The translations under genes were made by a program, and so were the position numbers. Source: CAKZLS01 sp963771545 (GTDB taxonomy: Bacteria > Pseudomonadota > Alphaproteobacteria > Rhodospirillales > Defluviicoccaceae). Taken from it: a stretch of 64,000 nt of DNA. Shown here piece after piece: positions 33,916-43,089 of the stretch; the first letter of the stretch is position 1; the number at the start of each line of letters is the position of its first letter. The stretch is from NCBI GenBank assembly GCA_963771545.1, contig CAVYTX010000002.1:930001-994000 (forward strand), given 5' to 3'. The notes below the pieces were generated by a model. That model did not search any database. It was not told the origin of the DNA and was given only the letters and a program-made list of their open reading frames with translations.

Positions 33916-35337
33916 ATGGCTATGAATTGTAAGACGCCCGCCGACGTGCTCCAGGTGGTGAAGGAAAACGAGATCAATTACATCGATCTGCGCTTCACCG
34001 ACCCGCGCGGCAAATGGCAGCATTTGACCATGACGTCCGACTTCGTGGACGACGACGCCTTCGCCGACGGCATCATGTTCGACGGATCGTCGATCGCCGG
34101 CTGGAAAGCCATCAACGAATCCGACATGGCGTTGATTCCGGACGCCACGACGGCGGTGATGGATCCGTTCTCGGCGCAAGCGGAGTTGATCCTGTTCTGC
34201 GACGTGGTCGAACCGTCCACCGGCCAACCCTACCAGCGCGACCCCAGGTCCGTGGCCAAGAAGGCCGAAGCCTACCTCGGGTCGACGGGCATCGGCGACA
34301 CCGCCTATCTTGGCGCCGAGCCCGAATTCTTCGTGTTCGACGACGTTCGGTTCGCCGTCCAGATGAACAACTGTTTCTACGAGTTCTCGTCCGACGAAGG
34401 CCCCTATGTCACCGGGCGCATTCTGCCGGAGGGCAACGCCGGTCACCGGCCCCCGATCAAGGGCGGCTATTTCCCGGTGCCGCCGGTGGATTCGGCGCAG
34501 GACTTGCGGGCCGAAATGGTCACGACCATGCGGGACATGGGCTTGACCATGGACAAGCACCATCACGAGGTGGCCCCGAGCCAGCATGAACTCGGCATGA
34601 CCTTCGATACCCTGGTGCGGACGGCCGACAACGTGCAGATCTACAAGTATTGCACACACATGGTCGCGCACACGTATGGAAAATCGGCCACATTCATGCC
34701 GAAACCGGTCGCCGGTGACAATGGATCGGGCATGCACACCCACCAGTCCATTTGGAAGGACGGCAAACCTCTGTTCGCCGGGTCCGGCTATGCGGACCTC
34801 TCGGACACGGCGTTATTCTATATCGGCGGCATCATCAAGCACGCCAAGGCCATCAACGCGTTCACCAATCCGTCCACCAATAGCTACAAGCGGTTGATCC
34901 CGGGCTTCGAGGCGCCGGTTCTGCTCGCCTATTCGGCGCGCAACCGTTCGGCGTCCTGCCGCATCCCATTCTCCTCCAACCCCAAGGGCAAGCGGGTGGA
35001 AGTCCGGTTCCCGGATGCCACGGCCAATCCGTACCTGGGCTTCGCCGCCATGCTGATGGCCGGCCTCGACGGCATTCAGAACAAGATCCACCCCGGCGAC
35101 GCCATGGACAAGAATCTATACGATCTGCCGCCCGAGGAACTCGCCGGCGTGCCGACGGTTTGCGGCTCGCTGCGTGAAGCCCTCGACAGTCTTAGCGCCG
35201 ACCGCGAGTTTCTGAAAAAGGGCGACGTGTTCACCGACGACCTGATCGACGGCTACATCACCCTGAAGTGGGAAGAGGTTTACAACATCGAGCACACCCC
35301 TCACCCGGTCGAGTTCCAGATGTACTACTCCTCCTAA
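33916..35337 (+). CDS. glnA: Type I glutamine synthetase
   Basis: Makes glutamine from glutamate, ammonia and ATP. The 473-aa protein has the beta-grasp N-terminal domain and catalytic motifs MFDGSSIAGWKAINESDM, AEPEFFVFDD, the HHHEVAPSQHE metal site, NGSGMHTHQS and NRSASCRIP. The adenylylation site lies in KNLYDLPPEE (Tyr402), so GlnE control is expected. The ATG at 33916 has AAGGGAC upstream; ATG 33922 is an alternative. It follows glnB and ends at a strong terminator. Confidence 0.97.
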   Translation: MAMNCKTPADVLQVVKENEINYIDLRFTDPRGKWQHLTMTSDFVDDDAFADGIMFDGSSIAGWKAINESDMALIPDATTAVMDPFSAQAELILFCDVVEPSTGQPYQRDPRSVAKKAEAYLGSTGIGDTAYLGAEPEFFVFDDVRFAVQMNNCFYEFSSDEGPYVTGRILPEGNAGHRPPIKGGYFPVPPVDSAQDLRAEMVTTMRDMGLTMDKHHHEVAPSQHELGMTFDTLVRTADNVQIYKYCTHMVAHTYGKSATFMPKPVAGDNGSGMHTHQSIWKDGKPLFAGSGYADLSDTALFYIGGIIKHAKAINAFTNPSTNSYKRLIPGFEAPVLLAYSARNRSASCRIPFSSNPKGKRVEVRFPDATANPYLGFAAMLMAGLDGIQNKIHPGDAMDKNLYDLPPEELAGVPTVCGSLREALDSLSADREFLKKGDVFTDDLIDGYITLKWEEVYNIEHTPHPVEFQMYYSS

Positions 35338-35356
35338 CTCTCTCATTTACAAGCAA

Positions 35357-35390
35357 AAAGGGGCTTCATCCGACGGCGAAGCCCCTTTGT
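35357..35390. terminator. Bidirectional rho-independent terminator of glnA / cysH
   Basis: AAAGGGGCTTC (35357-35367) pairs with GAAGCCCCTTT (35378-35388), giving an 11-bp stem with T-rich and A-rich flanks on the two strands. It separates the convergent glnA and cysH genes and can serve both. Confidence 0.85.
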
Positions 35391-35411
35391 CTTTGGCGCA
35401 TCGATCAGGCG

Positions 35412-36185
35412 TCAGTCGATGCCCATCACTTTCCAGTTCGACGGCGGCAGGTGAATGCCGCACTCGGTTTTTGATTTTCCGCGCCAACGGCCGGCCCGGG
35501 CGTCCTCGCCCGGCGCCACCCGATCGGTGCACGGCATGCAGCCGATGGACAGGAACCCGTCCGCTTCCAACGGATGCCGCGGCAGATCGTGGTCCGCGAA
35601 GTACGTGTCCAGCGCCTCCTTTTTCCAGCCGGCCAACGGGTTGACCTTGATCCGGCCGTCATCCCCCGCTTCGATGACCGGCAGGCCTTCGCGTTCTGCG
35701 CTTTGAAACCCCTTGCGCCCGGTGATCCAAGCATCGAAGCCTTCGAGCGCGCGTTGCAGTGGCTCCACCTTGCGGATGTAGCAGCACATGTTGGGGTTGC
35801 CGTACCAGAGCACGCCGTCCGGATCCACCTGCTCGACACGGCCGGATTCCGGGCCCACCGTGCGGACGTCCCTCAGCCCCAGCCGCTCCACCAGTTGGTC
35901 GCGATAACGCAGCGTTTCGCCGAACAGCTTGCCCGAATTGACGAACACCACGGGCGTCGCGGGATCGATATCCGAGATCATGTGCAGCAGGACGGCCGCT
36001 TCGGCGCCAAACGACGACACCAGGGCGATGCGGCCGGGAAACTCCTCGCCGATCATCGCCGCCACCAGCTGGCGCGTATCGGCGCCGCGGTAACGCTCGG
36101 TGAGCAACCGGGCCGTGATCTCGGCTTCGGCGACGATGGCGTGCTCGTTTTCCGTCGTTTCCGTTGCGGAACGCATGGTGGTCAT
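35412..36185 (-). CDS. cysH: Assimilatory adenylyl-sulfate (APS) reductase
   Basis: Reduces APS to sulfite. The 257-aa protein has the nucleotide-binding segment ALVSSFGAEAAVLLHM and two cysteine pairs, CC in NPNMCCYIRK and CxxC in IGCMPCTDRV. These are the [4Fe-4S] ligands that separate APS reductases from PAPS-only enzymes. The C-terminal catalytic motif reads KTECGIHLP. The start ATG at 36185 overlaps the DUF934 stop as ATGA. It is the last gene of the sulfur operon. Confidence 0.93.
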   Translation of the reverse strand: MTTMRSATETTENEHAIVAEAEITARLLTERYRGADTRQLVAAMIGEEFPGRIALVSSFGAEAAVLLHMISDIDPATPVVFVNSGKLFGETLRYRDQLVERLGLRDVRTVGPESGRVEQVDPDGVLWYGNPNMCCYIRKVEPLQRALEGFDAWITGRKGFQSAEREGLPVIEAGDDGRIKVNPLAGWKKEALDTYFADHDLPRHPLEADGFLSIGCMPCTDRVAPGEDARAGRWRGKSKTECGIHLPPSNWKVMGID

Positions 36186-36685
36186 TCCGCCGCCCTCCGC
36201 ATATGGCGAAGCATCGTCACCGGAACCCGGCCGTCGGTCGCCGGCTGATACCAGAACGAGAACTCCTCCATGGCCTTGCGCCAGGACTCGACGGCGTCGT
36301 CCGACGGGATTTCGAAGGAGTCGAACCCGCACCGGGTCATGAACAGAAGCTGATCGCGCAGCACGTCGCCGACGGCCCGGAGCTCGCCCTTGAACCCGTG
36401 CCGTTCGCGCAGCAGCCGCGCCGTCGAATAGGCGCGGCCATCGCGAAACGTGGGAAACTCAACCGCCACCAGGGCGATACGATCCAGATCGGCGGCGATG
36501 TCCGAGGCCGCATCATGGCTCGCCAGCCGAACCCCGATGGGCTCGCCCCGCGATGATACGGCCTCGCGGTCGGCCCGCCAACGCGTTAGCGAGACGATCA
36601 CCGGGCCGCTCGACGGCAGATCGGCGTCGTCGGGCACCGCGATCCAGGGATCCTGGGCCGGCTGGCCATCCTTAATGAGCGCCAT
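36182..36685 (-). CDS. DUF934 family protein of the sulfate assimilation operon
   Basis: A 167-aa protein from the ATG at 36685. The family core VEFPTFRDGRAYSTARLLRE is followed by GELRAVGDVLRDQLLFMTRC and FEIPSDDAVESWRKA. DUF934 proteins sit between cysI and cysH in many proteobacteria; a role as partner of sulfite reductase has been suggested, but I know of no firm mechanism. It overlaps cysI by 14 bp and cysH by 4 bp, so its dose is tied to both. Confidence 0.88.
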   Translation of the reverse strand: MALIKDGQPAQDPWIAVPDDADLPSSGPVIVSLTRWRADREAVSSRGEPIGVRLASHDAASDIAADLDRIALVAVEFPTFRDGRAYSTARLLRERHGFKGELRAVGDVLRDQLLFMTRCGFDSFEIPSDDAVESWRKAMEEFSFWYQPATDGRVPVTMLRHMRRAAE

Positions 36686-38327
36686 AGAGCTTCTCCTTGA
36701 AGGGTTCGAGGCCGAGACGCGCATAGGTATCGAGGAACCGTTCCCCGTCCTCGCGCTTCTCAACGTACGTATTGACGATGGTTTCCACGGCGTCGACGAC
36801 GTCGTCGTAGGAGAACGCGGGTCCGACGATCTTACCGACCGCGGCGTTTTCGGTGGCGTCGCCGCCGAGGGTGATCTGGTAAAATTCCTCGCCTTTCTTG
36901 TCGACGCCCAGAATTCCGATGTGGCCCACATGATGATGGCCACAGGCATTGATGCACCCCGAGATCTTGATCCTAAGTTCGCCGAGGTCGTGCACCTGGG
37001 CGATATCGTGGAACCGCTCGGTGATCCGCTGGGCGACGGGAATGGACCGGGTGTTGGCCAGGCTGCAATAGTCCAGTCCTGGACACGCGATGATGTCGGT
37101 GATCAAGCCGATGTTGGGGGTGGCAAAGCCCAACGCATCGAGGGACCGCCACAAGGCGTACAGATCCGATTGCCGGACGTGCGGCAGGACCAGATTTTGT
37201 TCATGGGTGACGCGGATTTCGCCGTGGCTATAACGATCGGCCAGATGGGCAACCGCATCCATCTGTGCGGCGGTGGCGTCGCCCGGCACGCCGCCCACCG
37301 GTTTCAGCGATAGATTGACGATGGCGTGTCCCGGGGTCTTGTGCGGGAACAGATTGGCTTTCGTCCAGCGCGCGAAATCCACATTCTCGCGCTTGCGGTC
37401 CTCGAATTCCGGTGTGTAGGTGGGGAGCACCTCAAGCAGCGGCGGCGCGAAGTGAGCGCGGATGCGGTGTTCCTCTTCCTCGGGCAGGTCCACGGAGGTG
37501 CCCTTCATCTGAGCCCATTCCTCCTCGACCCGGGCGGCAAACTCGTCCGCGCCGATCTCGTGCACCAGGATCTTGATGCGCGCCTTGAACATGTTGTCGC
37601 GCCGGCCGAACATATTGTAGACGCGAAGAATGGCCTCCAGGTAGGAGAGCAGGTGCTCCTTCGGCAGGAACGCGCGGATGGTCTTGGCGATCATCGGAGT
37701 CCGTCCCTGTCCGCCGCCCACCATGACCTCGAATCCGGGCTCGCCGGCGTCGTTCAGCAGCATTCTCAGGCCGATGTCGTGAACCTTGACGGCGGCGCGA
37801 TCGTTGGGCGAGCTGGTGACCGCGATCTTGAACTTGCGCGGCAGGAACGAGAACTCGGGATGCAGGGTGGACCACTGGCGGATGATCTCGCCGTAGATGC
37901 GCGGATCCTCGATTTCGTCGGCCGCGACGCCCGCGTACTGATCGGCGGTCACATTGCGGATGCAATTGCCGCTGGTCTGAAAGCCATGCATCTGCACTTC
38001 GGCCAGGTCCATGAGGATGTCCGGAACGTCCTTCAGGGCCGGCCAATTGTATTGGATGTTCTGGCGGGTGGTGAAGTGTCCGTACCCCTTGTCGTAACGC
38101 CGCGCGACATGGGCGAGCCGGCGCAACTGCGTCGACGACATCGTTCCGTAAGGAATGGCCACCCGCAGCATGTAGGCGTGCAGTTGCAAATATACGCCGT
38201 TCATCAGCCTGAGCGGCCTGAATTCATCCTCGCTGAGCTCACCGCTCAAGCGGCGCGCCACCTGATCGCGAAACTGGTTTACCCGCTGATCGACGATCGT
38301 CTGGTCAAACTGGTCGTAACTGTACAT
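36672..38327 (-). CDS. cysI: Sirohaem [4Fe-4S] nitrite/sulfite reductase (CysI-like)
   Basis: Reduces sulfite to sulfide with six electrons. The 551-aa protein has the duplicated sirohaem reductase fold, GHFTTRQNIQYNW and the RNVTAD segment in the first half, and the cluster/sirohaem cysteines CPGLDYC and GCINACGHHHVG near the C-terminus. The operon with APS reductase makes sulfite the likely substrate rather than nitrite. Electrons probably come from ferredoxin or a separate flavoprotein, since no cysJ is here. A DUF2849 gene lies six bases upstream. Confidence 0.92.
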   Translation of the reverse strand: MYSYDQFDQTIVDQRVNQFRDQVARRLSGELSEDEFRPLRLMNGVYLQLHAYMLRVAIPYGTMSSTQLRRLAHVARRYDKGYGHFTTRQNIQYNWPALKDVPDILMDLAEVQMHGFQTSGNCIRNVTADQYAGVAADEIEDPRIYGEIIRQWSTLHPEFSFLPRKFKIAVTSSPNDRAAVKVHDIGLRMLLNDAGEPGFEVMVGGGQGRTPMIAKTIRAFLPKEHLLSYLEAILRVYNMFGRRDNMFKARIKILVHEIGADEFAARVEEEWAQMKGTSVDLPEEEEHRIRAHFAPPLLEVLPTYTPEFEDRKRENVDFARWTKANLFPHKTPGHAIVNLSLKPVGGVPGDATAAQMDAVAHLADRYSHGEIRVTHEQNLVLPHVRQSDLYALWRSLDALGFATPNIGLITDIIACPGLDYCSLANTRSIPVAQRITERFHDIAQVHDLGELRIKISGCINACGHHHVGHIGILGVDKKGEEFYQITLGGDATENAAVGKIVGPAFSYDDVVDAVETIVNTYVEKREDGERFLDTYARLGLEPFKEKLYGAH

Positions 38328-38333
38328 GTGCGA

Positions 38334-38633
38334 TTATCCCCGTGCCGCCTGTTTGCCGAGATCGGTTCGGACCGACGGACCGCTCGCCCGGATGTGCTCG
38401 CGGTAACGGCGCGCCCGGACCATTCCATTCTCGACGATGACTTCAATGGCGTATGGCGCGACAACGATGTGCGCGGCGACCGCCTTGTCCGCGGTAACCA
38501 TCAACGCGGCGGTCTGTTGTTCGCCTTCGGCGAGGCATGCGTCGCCGATCCATTGGGACCAGTGTCCTTCTCTGGTCAGATAAACAACCTCGCCGTCGTC
38601 AAGACGGTTGGCGGTTACCACCTCAAGCATCAC
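38334..38633 (-). CDS. DUF2849 family protein
   Basis: A 99-aa protein with LEVVTANRLDDGEVVYLTR and a repeated beta-strand pattern (EVVYL, ALMVTADKAVAAHIVVAPYAI), matching DUF2849 of alphaproteobacterial sulfate assimilation operons. It ends six bases before cysI, so it should be the first gene of the DUF2849-cysI-DUF934-cysH unit. It may tune or assist sulfite reductase; no catalytic motif is visible. Confidence 0.85.
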   Translation of the reverse strand: MMLEVVTANRLDDGEVVYLTREGHWSQWIGDACLAEGEQQTAALMVTADKAVAAHIVVAPYAIEVIVENGMVRARRYREHIRASGPSVRTDLGKQAARG

Positions 38634-38835
38634 TGCGATTCCTCCACAATCTTCCGGCGACCGTAAAAAAACAATGATTCTTGGTAAATACGATATTTTA
38701 TATCATAACAGAATGTACAATGAACATATACAACAATTATATAGTGTTCTACGTTCCGTTACAACGAAGTTGGATTCCGCCATTCCGTATGGCTTACCGG
38801 AATTAGCGATACGTTCGCGTTAACGACGCGGAGAT
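38634..38835. promoter_or_regulatory. AT-rich promoter region of the sulfur operon
   Basis: About 200 bases, with an extremely AT-rich core at 38680-38760 that contains the inverted repeat GATAT-TTT-ATATC (38693-38705). It lies upstream of the DUF2849 gene and downstream of the CBS gene. It is a likely regulator-binding and promoter region. The responsible factor (for example a LysR-type CysB) cannot be read. Confidence 0.45.
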
Positions 38836-39279
38836 TTAGCGCCGGCCGCCGGGTTTGATGACGTAACTCCGCAGCTGGGCGAAATCCAACGCCGCGCCTT
38901 CGTAAAGCGTTTCCAGGGCGTTGCGCTGTTCCACGAAACCCTTGAGCTTTCCGTTCTCGACCACTGGCAGGTGACGGATCCTCAGTTGCTCCATAATGTT
39001 GAGCGCGCTTTCGATGTCGTCGTCGGGCGCGCAGACCGCCGGGTCCTTGGTCATGATCGTCTCGACGGGTTGATCCAGCGCCTCGGCCGCTCGCGCGCCG
39101 ACCGCATGAACGATATCGCCCAGAGACACGACGCCAATCACATCGCTATCGGCGTTGCAGACGATAGCAATGCCGCTTTTCTTTTCTCCGAACAACCGCG
39201 CCACCTCCACGACGGTATCGCCGGGACTCACGGTGACGACGTTCGTCCCCCGTGTCTTAAGCACCGCTTCAACGTTCAT
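38836..39279 (-). CDS. Tandem CBS-domain protein
   Basis: A 147-aa protein made of one Bateman module: the first CBS domain with VTVSPGDTVVEVARLFGEKK and GVVSLGDIVHAVG, the second with TIMTKDPAVCAPDDD and RHLPVVENGKLKGFV. Stand-alone proteins of this kind usually bind adenine nucleotides and act as energy or redox sensors on a partner. No partner is evident next to it; the flanks are the AT-rich sulfur operon promoter and a MITE-like repeat. Confidence 0.92.
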   Translation of the reverse strand: MNVEAVLKTRGTNVVTVSPGDTVVEVARLFGEKKSGIAIVCNADSDVIGVVSLGDIVHAVGARAAEALDQPVETIMTKDPAVCAPDDDIESALNIMEQLRIRHLPVVENGKLKGFVEQRNALETLYEGAALDFAQLRSYVIKPGGRR

Positions 39280-39304
39280 CCTTGCTCATCCTCCAGCGTT
39301 GCGC

Positions 39305-39574
39305 CTACTACCGACTATCACAGTTCCGCGCCCCATGTGATTGCTTTTCCCGTGTCCTCGGCAGGAGGCGGTGCGCCGACGATGCCGAAGCATCGTGAAG
39401 CGCCGTCGACGCCCCGAGGGCGCGGGAAAAGCAACCCTCCGGGCGGTCTTCCGCGGCCCCCGGCGGCGTTGCGGGCCGCTTGTGATGCTCCAGCATCACG
39501 GCGCGTCCCGCGCCTGGCCGGACAACCTCGGAAGACCGTCACATGGGGCACGGAACTGCGATAGTCGGTACTAG
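39305..39574. repeat. MITE-like element A with 32-bp terminal inverted repeats
   Basis: Ends 39309-39340 and 39539-39570 form inverted repeats matching at 30 of 32 positions (TACCGACTATC...CATGTGA), flanked by CTAC and CTAG. Inside are two hairpin units. The left one has 19-base arms at 39343-39361 and 39414-39432 (17 match). The right one has perfect 9-base arms at 39445-39453 and 39529-39537 around GTGATGCT-CC-AGCATCAC (39482-39499). No plausible protein is encoded. It is related to the element at 59984 and, internally, to the one at 57861. Confidence 0.85.
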
Positions 39575-39673
39575 TGGCCAACTCCAACATTGTTTCAAAA
39601 TCCGGAAAATTTTTAAATTGGGCGCTGTTTATGCTGTTTTGCCCGAATCCTCAACGGCAATCTCTCGGCCCCT

Positions 39674-40890
39674 CAGGGGAATCGCATTTGGAATTTGATT
39701 GACATGTTTGCAGGTGCTTGTGGTTTTGGCGCGACTCGATTCTACCCGTGTTTGGTCTGGTTTCACGGGTGGAGGCGGCGGTGGAAGGTTTTACGGAGTG
39801 CTTTGAGGCACTTGAGGATCCGCGGACCGGCAATGCCGGACGACACGATCTGCTGGAGATCTTGATGATCGCCCTGTGCACGGTCTTGTCAGGCGGTCAG
39901 ACGGCGGTCGACATGTCGATTTTCGCGCGCGAGAAGGAGACGTTCCTGCGGGAGTTTCTCAAGCTTGAGCATGGCCCGCCGAGCCACGACACCTTCAGCC
40001 GGGTGTTCCGGCTGCTTGATCCGGAGCAGTTCGGCGCGTGCTTTCAGCGCTTCATGGCGCGCTTCGCCGAGGCCTGCCGTGGGGTTATTGCGATCGACGG
40101 CAAGGTGGTGCGGCGATCGTTCGATAGGGCGAGCGGCAAGTCGGCTCTGCACATGGTCTCGGCCTGGGGCTGCGATCAGCGGCTGGTGTTGGCGCAAATC
40201 GCCACCGACGCCAAGTCCAACGAGATCACCGCCGTTCCCATGCTCTTGAGACTGCTGTGCCTCAAGGGAACGATCGTGACCGTGGATGCGCTCAACTGCC
40301 AGCGTGAGATCGCTCGGCAGATCATCGAGCAGGGCGGCGACTACGCCATGGCGCTGAAGGGCAATCAAGGCACGCTGCATGACGACGTCAGGGCCTTCCT
40401 CGACGATCCGAAAGCCGAAGCCGCCACCACCAACACCACCGTCGATGGCGATCATGGCCGGATCGAGACCCGCACCGCCGTCGTCTCGACCCACATCGAC
40501 TGGCTGCAAGAGCAGCATCAATGGCCGGGGCTGAAGGCTGTCGCCAAAGTCACCCGGAACCGCGAGAGCGCTGACAAGACCTCCACCGAAGCCGCCTTCT
40601 ACTTGCTTAGCCAGCCCCTCACGGCTGAGCGCTTCAATCCCGTCGCTCGTGCTCACTGGGGCGTGGAAAACCGACTGCACTGGTGTCTCGATGTCCAAAT
40701 GAACGAAGACCGCGACAGAACCCGCAAGGACAATGGACCGCAGAATCTTGCCGTCCTTCGTCACATGGCCCTCAACGTCTTGCGAAAAGATCCAAGAAAG
40801 GAGTCGCTACGCGCCAAGTTCAAAATAGCCGCTTGGAACAACGCCTATCTCACGTCACTCCTCGAACAGTTCTGAAATGCGATTGCCCTG
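39674..40890 (+). mobile_element. Complete ISAs1-family insertion sequence
   Basis: 1217 bp bounded by 16-bp inverted repeats (CAGGGGAATCGCATTT left; the right end matches at 15 of 16) and flanked by an exact 10-bp direct repeat, CTCGGCCCCT, at 39664-39673 and 40891-40900. It carries one intact transposase gene. Perfect target duplication and near-perfect ends mean it inserted recently and may be active. It lies about 100 bp upstream of parE. Confidence 0.95.
39781..40875 (+). CDS. ISAs1-family DDE transposase
   Basis: A 364-aa transposase from a GTG at 39781, chosen because GGAGG lies five bases upstream; the open frame extends to 39718 without a better site. Family marks are ECFEALEDPRTGNAGRHDLL at the N-terminus, IAIDGKVVRRS (first D), TIVTVDALNCQ (second D), YAMALKGNQ and the E region AHWGVENRLHWCLDV, then DNGPQNLAVLRHMALN. 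The frame is intact and the terminal stop lies within the right inverted repeat. Confidence 0.93.
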   Translation: MEGFTECFEALEDPRTGNAGRHDLLEILMIALCTVLSGGQTAVDMSIFAREKETFLREFLKLEHGPPSHDTFSRVFRLLDPEQFGACFQRFMARFAEACRGVIAIDGKVVRRSFDRASGKSALHMVSAWGCDQRLVLAQIATDAKSNEITAVPMLLRLLCLKGTIVTVDALNCQREIARQIIEQGGDYAMALKGNQGTLHDDVRAFLDDPKAEAATTNTTVDGDHGRIETRTAVVSTHIDWLQEQHQWPGLKAVAKVTRNRESADKTSTEAAFYLLSQPLTAERFNPVARAHWGVENRLHWCLDVQMNEDRDRTRKDNGPQNLAVLRHMALNVLRKDPRKESLRAKFKIAAWNNAYLTSLLEQF

Positions 40891-40989
40891 CTCGGCCCCT
40901 CTCCTCGGCCATCGCAGCGCACACAATATATTGGCGCGACCAGGTATTGTGATACAGTATGGTGCGTATTTAACTGCCTCGGATGAACC

Positions 40990-43053
40990 ATGGACGATTT
41001 GTTCTCCCGTCTCACGACGGCTTCGGAAAAAGCGCGGGCCCAGGCAAAGCCCAGGTCCCAACCGAAGCCGCAACCGCGGGCGCGGGATCAAGACCCGGAA
41101 CGCGGCTATACCGCCAAGGACATCGAGGTTCTGGAGGGCTTGGAGCCCGTCCGCCGGCGGCCCGCCATGTATATCGGCGGCACCGACGACCGCGCGCTGC
41201 ATCATCTGGTGGCCGAGCTGTTGGACAACGCCATGGACGAGGCGGTCGCCGGCCACGCCAATCGGATCGAGCTGGAGTTGGCGGCGGATAACACCGTGAC
41301 GGTACGGGACAACGGCCGCGGCGTCCCCGTGGATCAGCACCCCAAGTTCAAGAACAAGTCGGCGTTGGAGGTGATCCTCACCACCCTGCATTCGGGCGGC
41401 AAGTTCAGCAACAAGGTTTATCACACGTCGGGCGGCCTTCACGGCGTCGGCGTTTCGGTGGTCAACGCGCTCTCGGACAGCTTGACCATCGAGGTGGCCC
41501 GCGACCGTACCCTCTGGACCCAGTCTTATTCGCGCGGAACACCAAGCGGCCCCTTGGAAAGCCAAGGACAGGTAAACAACCGGCGGGGCACGACCGTGTC
41601 TTTCCACCCCGATCCGGACATCTTCGGCGCGAAGGCGAATTTCCGCCCGGCGTCTCTCTATCGAATGGCGCGCTCGAAGGCTTACCTGTTCCGCAATGTG
41701 GAGATCCGCTGGACCTGCGATCCGGCGCTGATAACGGAAACCGACGCGACGCCGGCGACGGCCGTCCTGCGATTTCCAGGTGGCCTTCACGACTTTCTCG
41801 TCTCGACCCTGGATCAGCGCCCCACCCTGACCCCGACGCCGTTCGCGGGCCAGACCGATACCAGCGACGGGGTCGGCAAGGTGGAATGGGCGGTGGCCTG
41901 GCCGGAGGACGAGGAGGCTTTCTTTCGGTCCTATTGCAACACGGTTCCAACCCCGGAGGGCGGAACCCATGAGGCGGGGTTGCGCTCGGCGTTGACAAAG
42001 GGTCTCAAGGGCTATGGGGAGCTGATCAACAACAAGGCCGCATCCAAGATCACGCCGGAGGACGTCGTCAGCGGAGCGTGTATCATGCTTTCGCTGTTTA
42101 TTCCGGAGCCCCAGTTCCAGGGCCAGACCAAGGAGAAGCTGACCAACACCGATGCCGCCCGAATCGTCGAAACCAGCGTTCGCGACCACTTCGACCACTG
42201 GCTCTCCGGCGCGCCGGACATGGCCAAGTCGCTGCTCGACGCCATCGCCGAACGGGCCGACACGAGGCTGCGCCGCCGTCAAGACAAGCAAACCAGCCGT
42301 AAATCCGCGACCCGCAAGCTGCGCCTGCCCGGCAAGCTCACCGATTGCAGCAATACAACCGCCGCCGGCACCGAGCTTTTCATCGTCGAGGGCGATTCCG
42401 CCGGCGGGTCGGCCAAGCAGGCCCGCGACCGGAAAACCCAAGCGATCCTGCCGCTCCGAGGCAAGATTCTCAATGTTGCCAGCGCCTCGGCCGATAAGCA
42501 GCGCGGCAATCAGGAACTCAGCAACCTGACCGAGGCCTTGGGCTGCGGGCTCGGCAGCGGCTTCGATCTCGCGGCGCTCCGGTACGAAAAGATCATCATC
42601 ATGACCGACGCCGACGTGGACGGCGCCCACATCGCTTCCCTGTTGATGACGTTCTTTTTCAGAAAAATGCCGAAACTTATTGAAAAAGGGCATCTTTTTC
42701 TCGCGGCGCCGCCGCTGTACCGTCTCTCGCGCGGAACCGCCACTTTCTATGCCCGAGACGACGCCCACAAGGACGAACTCCTGGCCCAGGAGTTCAAGGG
42801 CAACGGAAAAGTGGATATCAGCCGGTTCAAGGGACTGGGCGAAATGCCGCCGCAGCAGCTTCGCGCCACGGCCATGGACCCCGCGACCCGCACGCTTCTG
42901 CGGGTGACCCTCGCCGAGGGCGCCCAGCCGCCGGAACCCGCCGAAGCCGAGGCCACGGCAAAACTGGTGGAGACCCTCATGGGCCGCAAGCCGGAGCTGC
43001 GTTTCGCCTATATCCAGGAGCATGCGCGGTTCGTGGATGAGATCGACGTGTAG
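40990..43053 (+). CDS. parE: DNA topoisomerase IV subunit B
   Basis: The ATPase subunit of the chromosome-decatenating topoisomerase IV. The 687-aa protein has the GHKL motifs ELLDNAMDEAV, DNGRGVPVD and GGLHGVGVSVVNALS, the transducer QTKEKL lysine, and the TOPRIM motifs EGDSAGGSAKQAR and TDADVDGAHI. A Pro/Arg/Lys-rich N-terminal extension of about 35 residues precedes YTAKDIEVLEGLEPVRRRPA. Length and the IRRRPAMYIGG-like start favour ParE over GyrB. The intact ISAs1 element lies just upstream. Confidence 0.95.
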   Translation: MDDLFSRLTTASEKARAQAKPRSQPKPQPRARDQDPERGYTAKDIEVLEGLEPVRRRPAMYIGGTDDRALHHLVAELLDNAMDEAVAGHANRIELELAADNTVTVRDNGRGVPVDQHPKFKNKSALEVILTTLHSGGKFSNKVYHTSGGLHGVGVSVVNALSDSLTIEVARDRTLWTQSYSRGTPSGPLESQGQVNNRRGTTVSFHPDPDIFGAKANFRPASLYRMARSKAYLFRNVEIRWTCDPALITETDATPATAVLRFPGGLHDFLVSTLDQRPTLTPTPFAGQTDTSDGVGKVEWAVAWPEDEEAFFRSYCNTVPTPEGGTHEAGLRSALTKGLKGYGELINNKAASKITPEDVVSGACIMLSLFIPEPQFQGQTKEKLTNTDAARIVETSVRDHFDHWLSGAPDMAKSLLDAIAERADTRLRRRQDKQTSRKSATRKLRLPGKLTDCSNTTAAGTELFIVEGDSAGGSAKQARDRKTQAILPLRGKILNVASASADKQRGNQELSNLTEALGCGLGSGFDLAALRYEKIIIMTDADVDGAHIASLLMTFFFRKMPKLIEKGHLFLAAPPLYRLSRGTATFYARDDAHKDELLAQEFKGNGKVDISRFKGLGEMPPQQLRATAMDPATRTLLRVTLAEGAQPPEPAEAEATAKLVETLMGRKPELRFAYIQEHARFVDEIDV

Positions 43054-43089
43054 CGACGCGCGTGAACACAGATGTGGCGGGACCCTGAA

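Noticed and set aside
39308..39590. Short frames inside element A (and similar ones in element C) that resemble each other
   Set aside because: Their similarity comes from the shared repeat DNA. They run through hairpin stems and have no ribosome sites.
40855..43023. 722-codon open frame antisense to parE
   Set aside because: The opposite strand encodes an unmistakable ParE; the antisense frame has no recognisable motif and no ribosome site.
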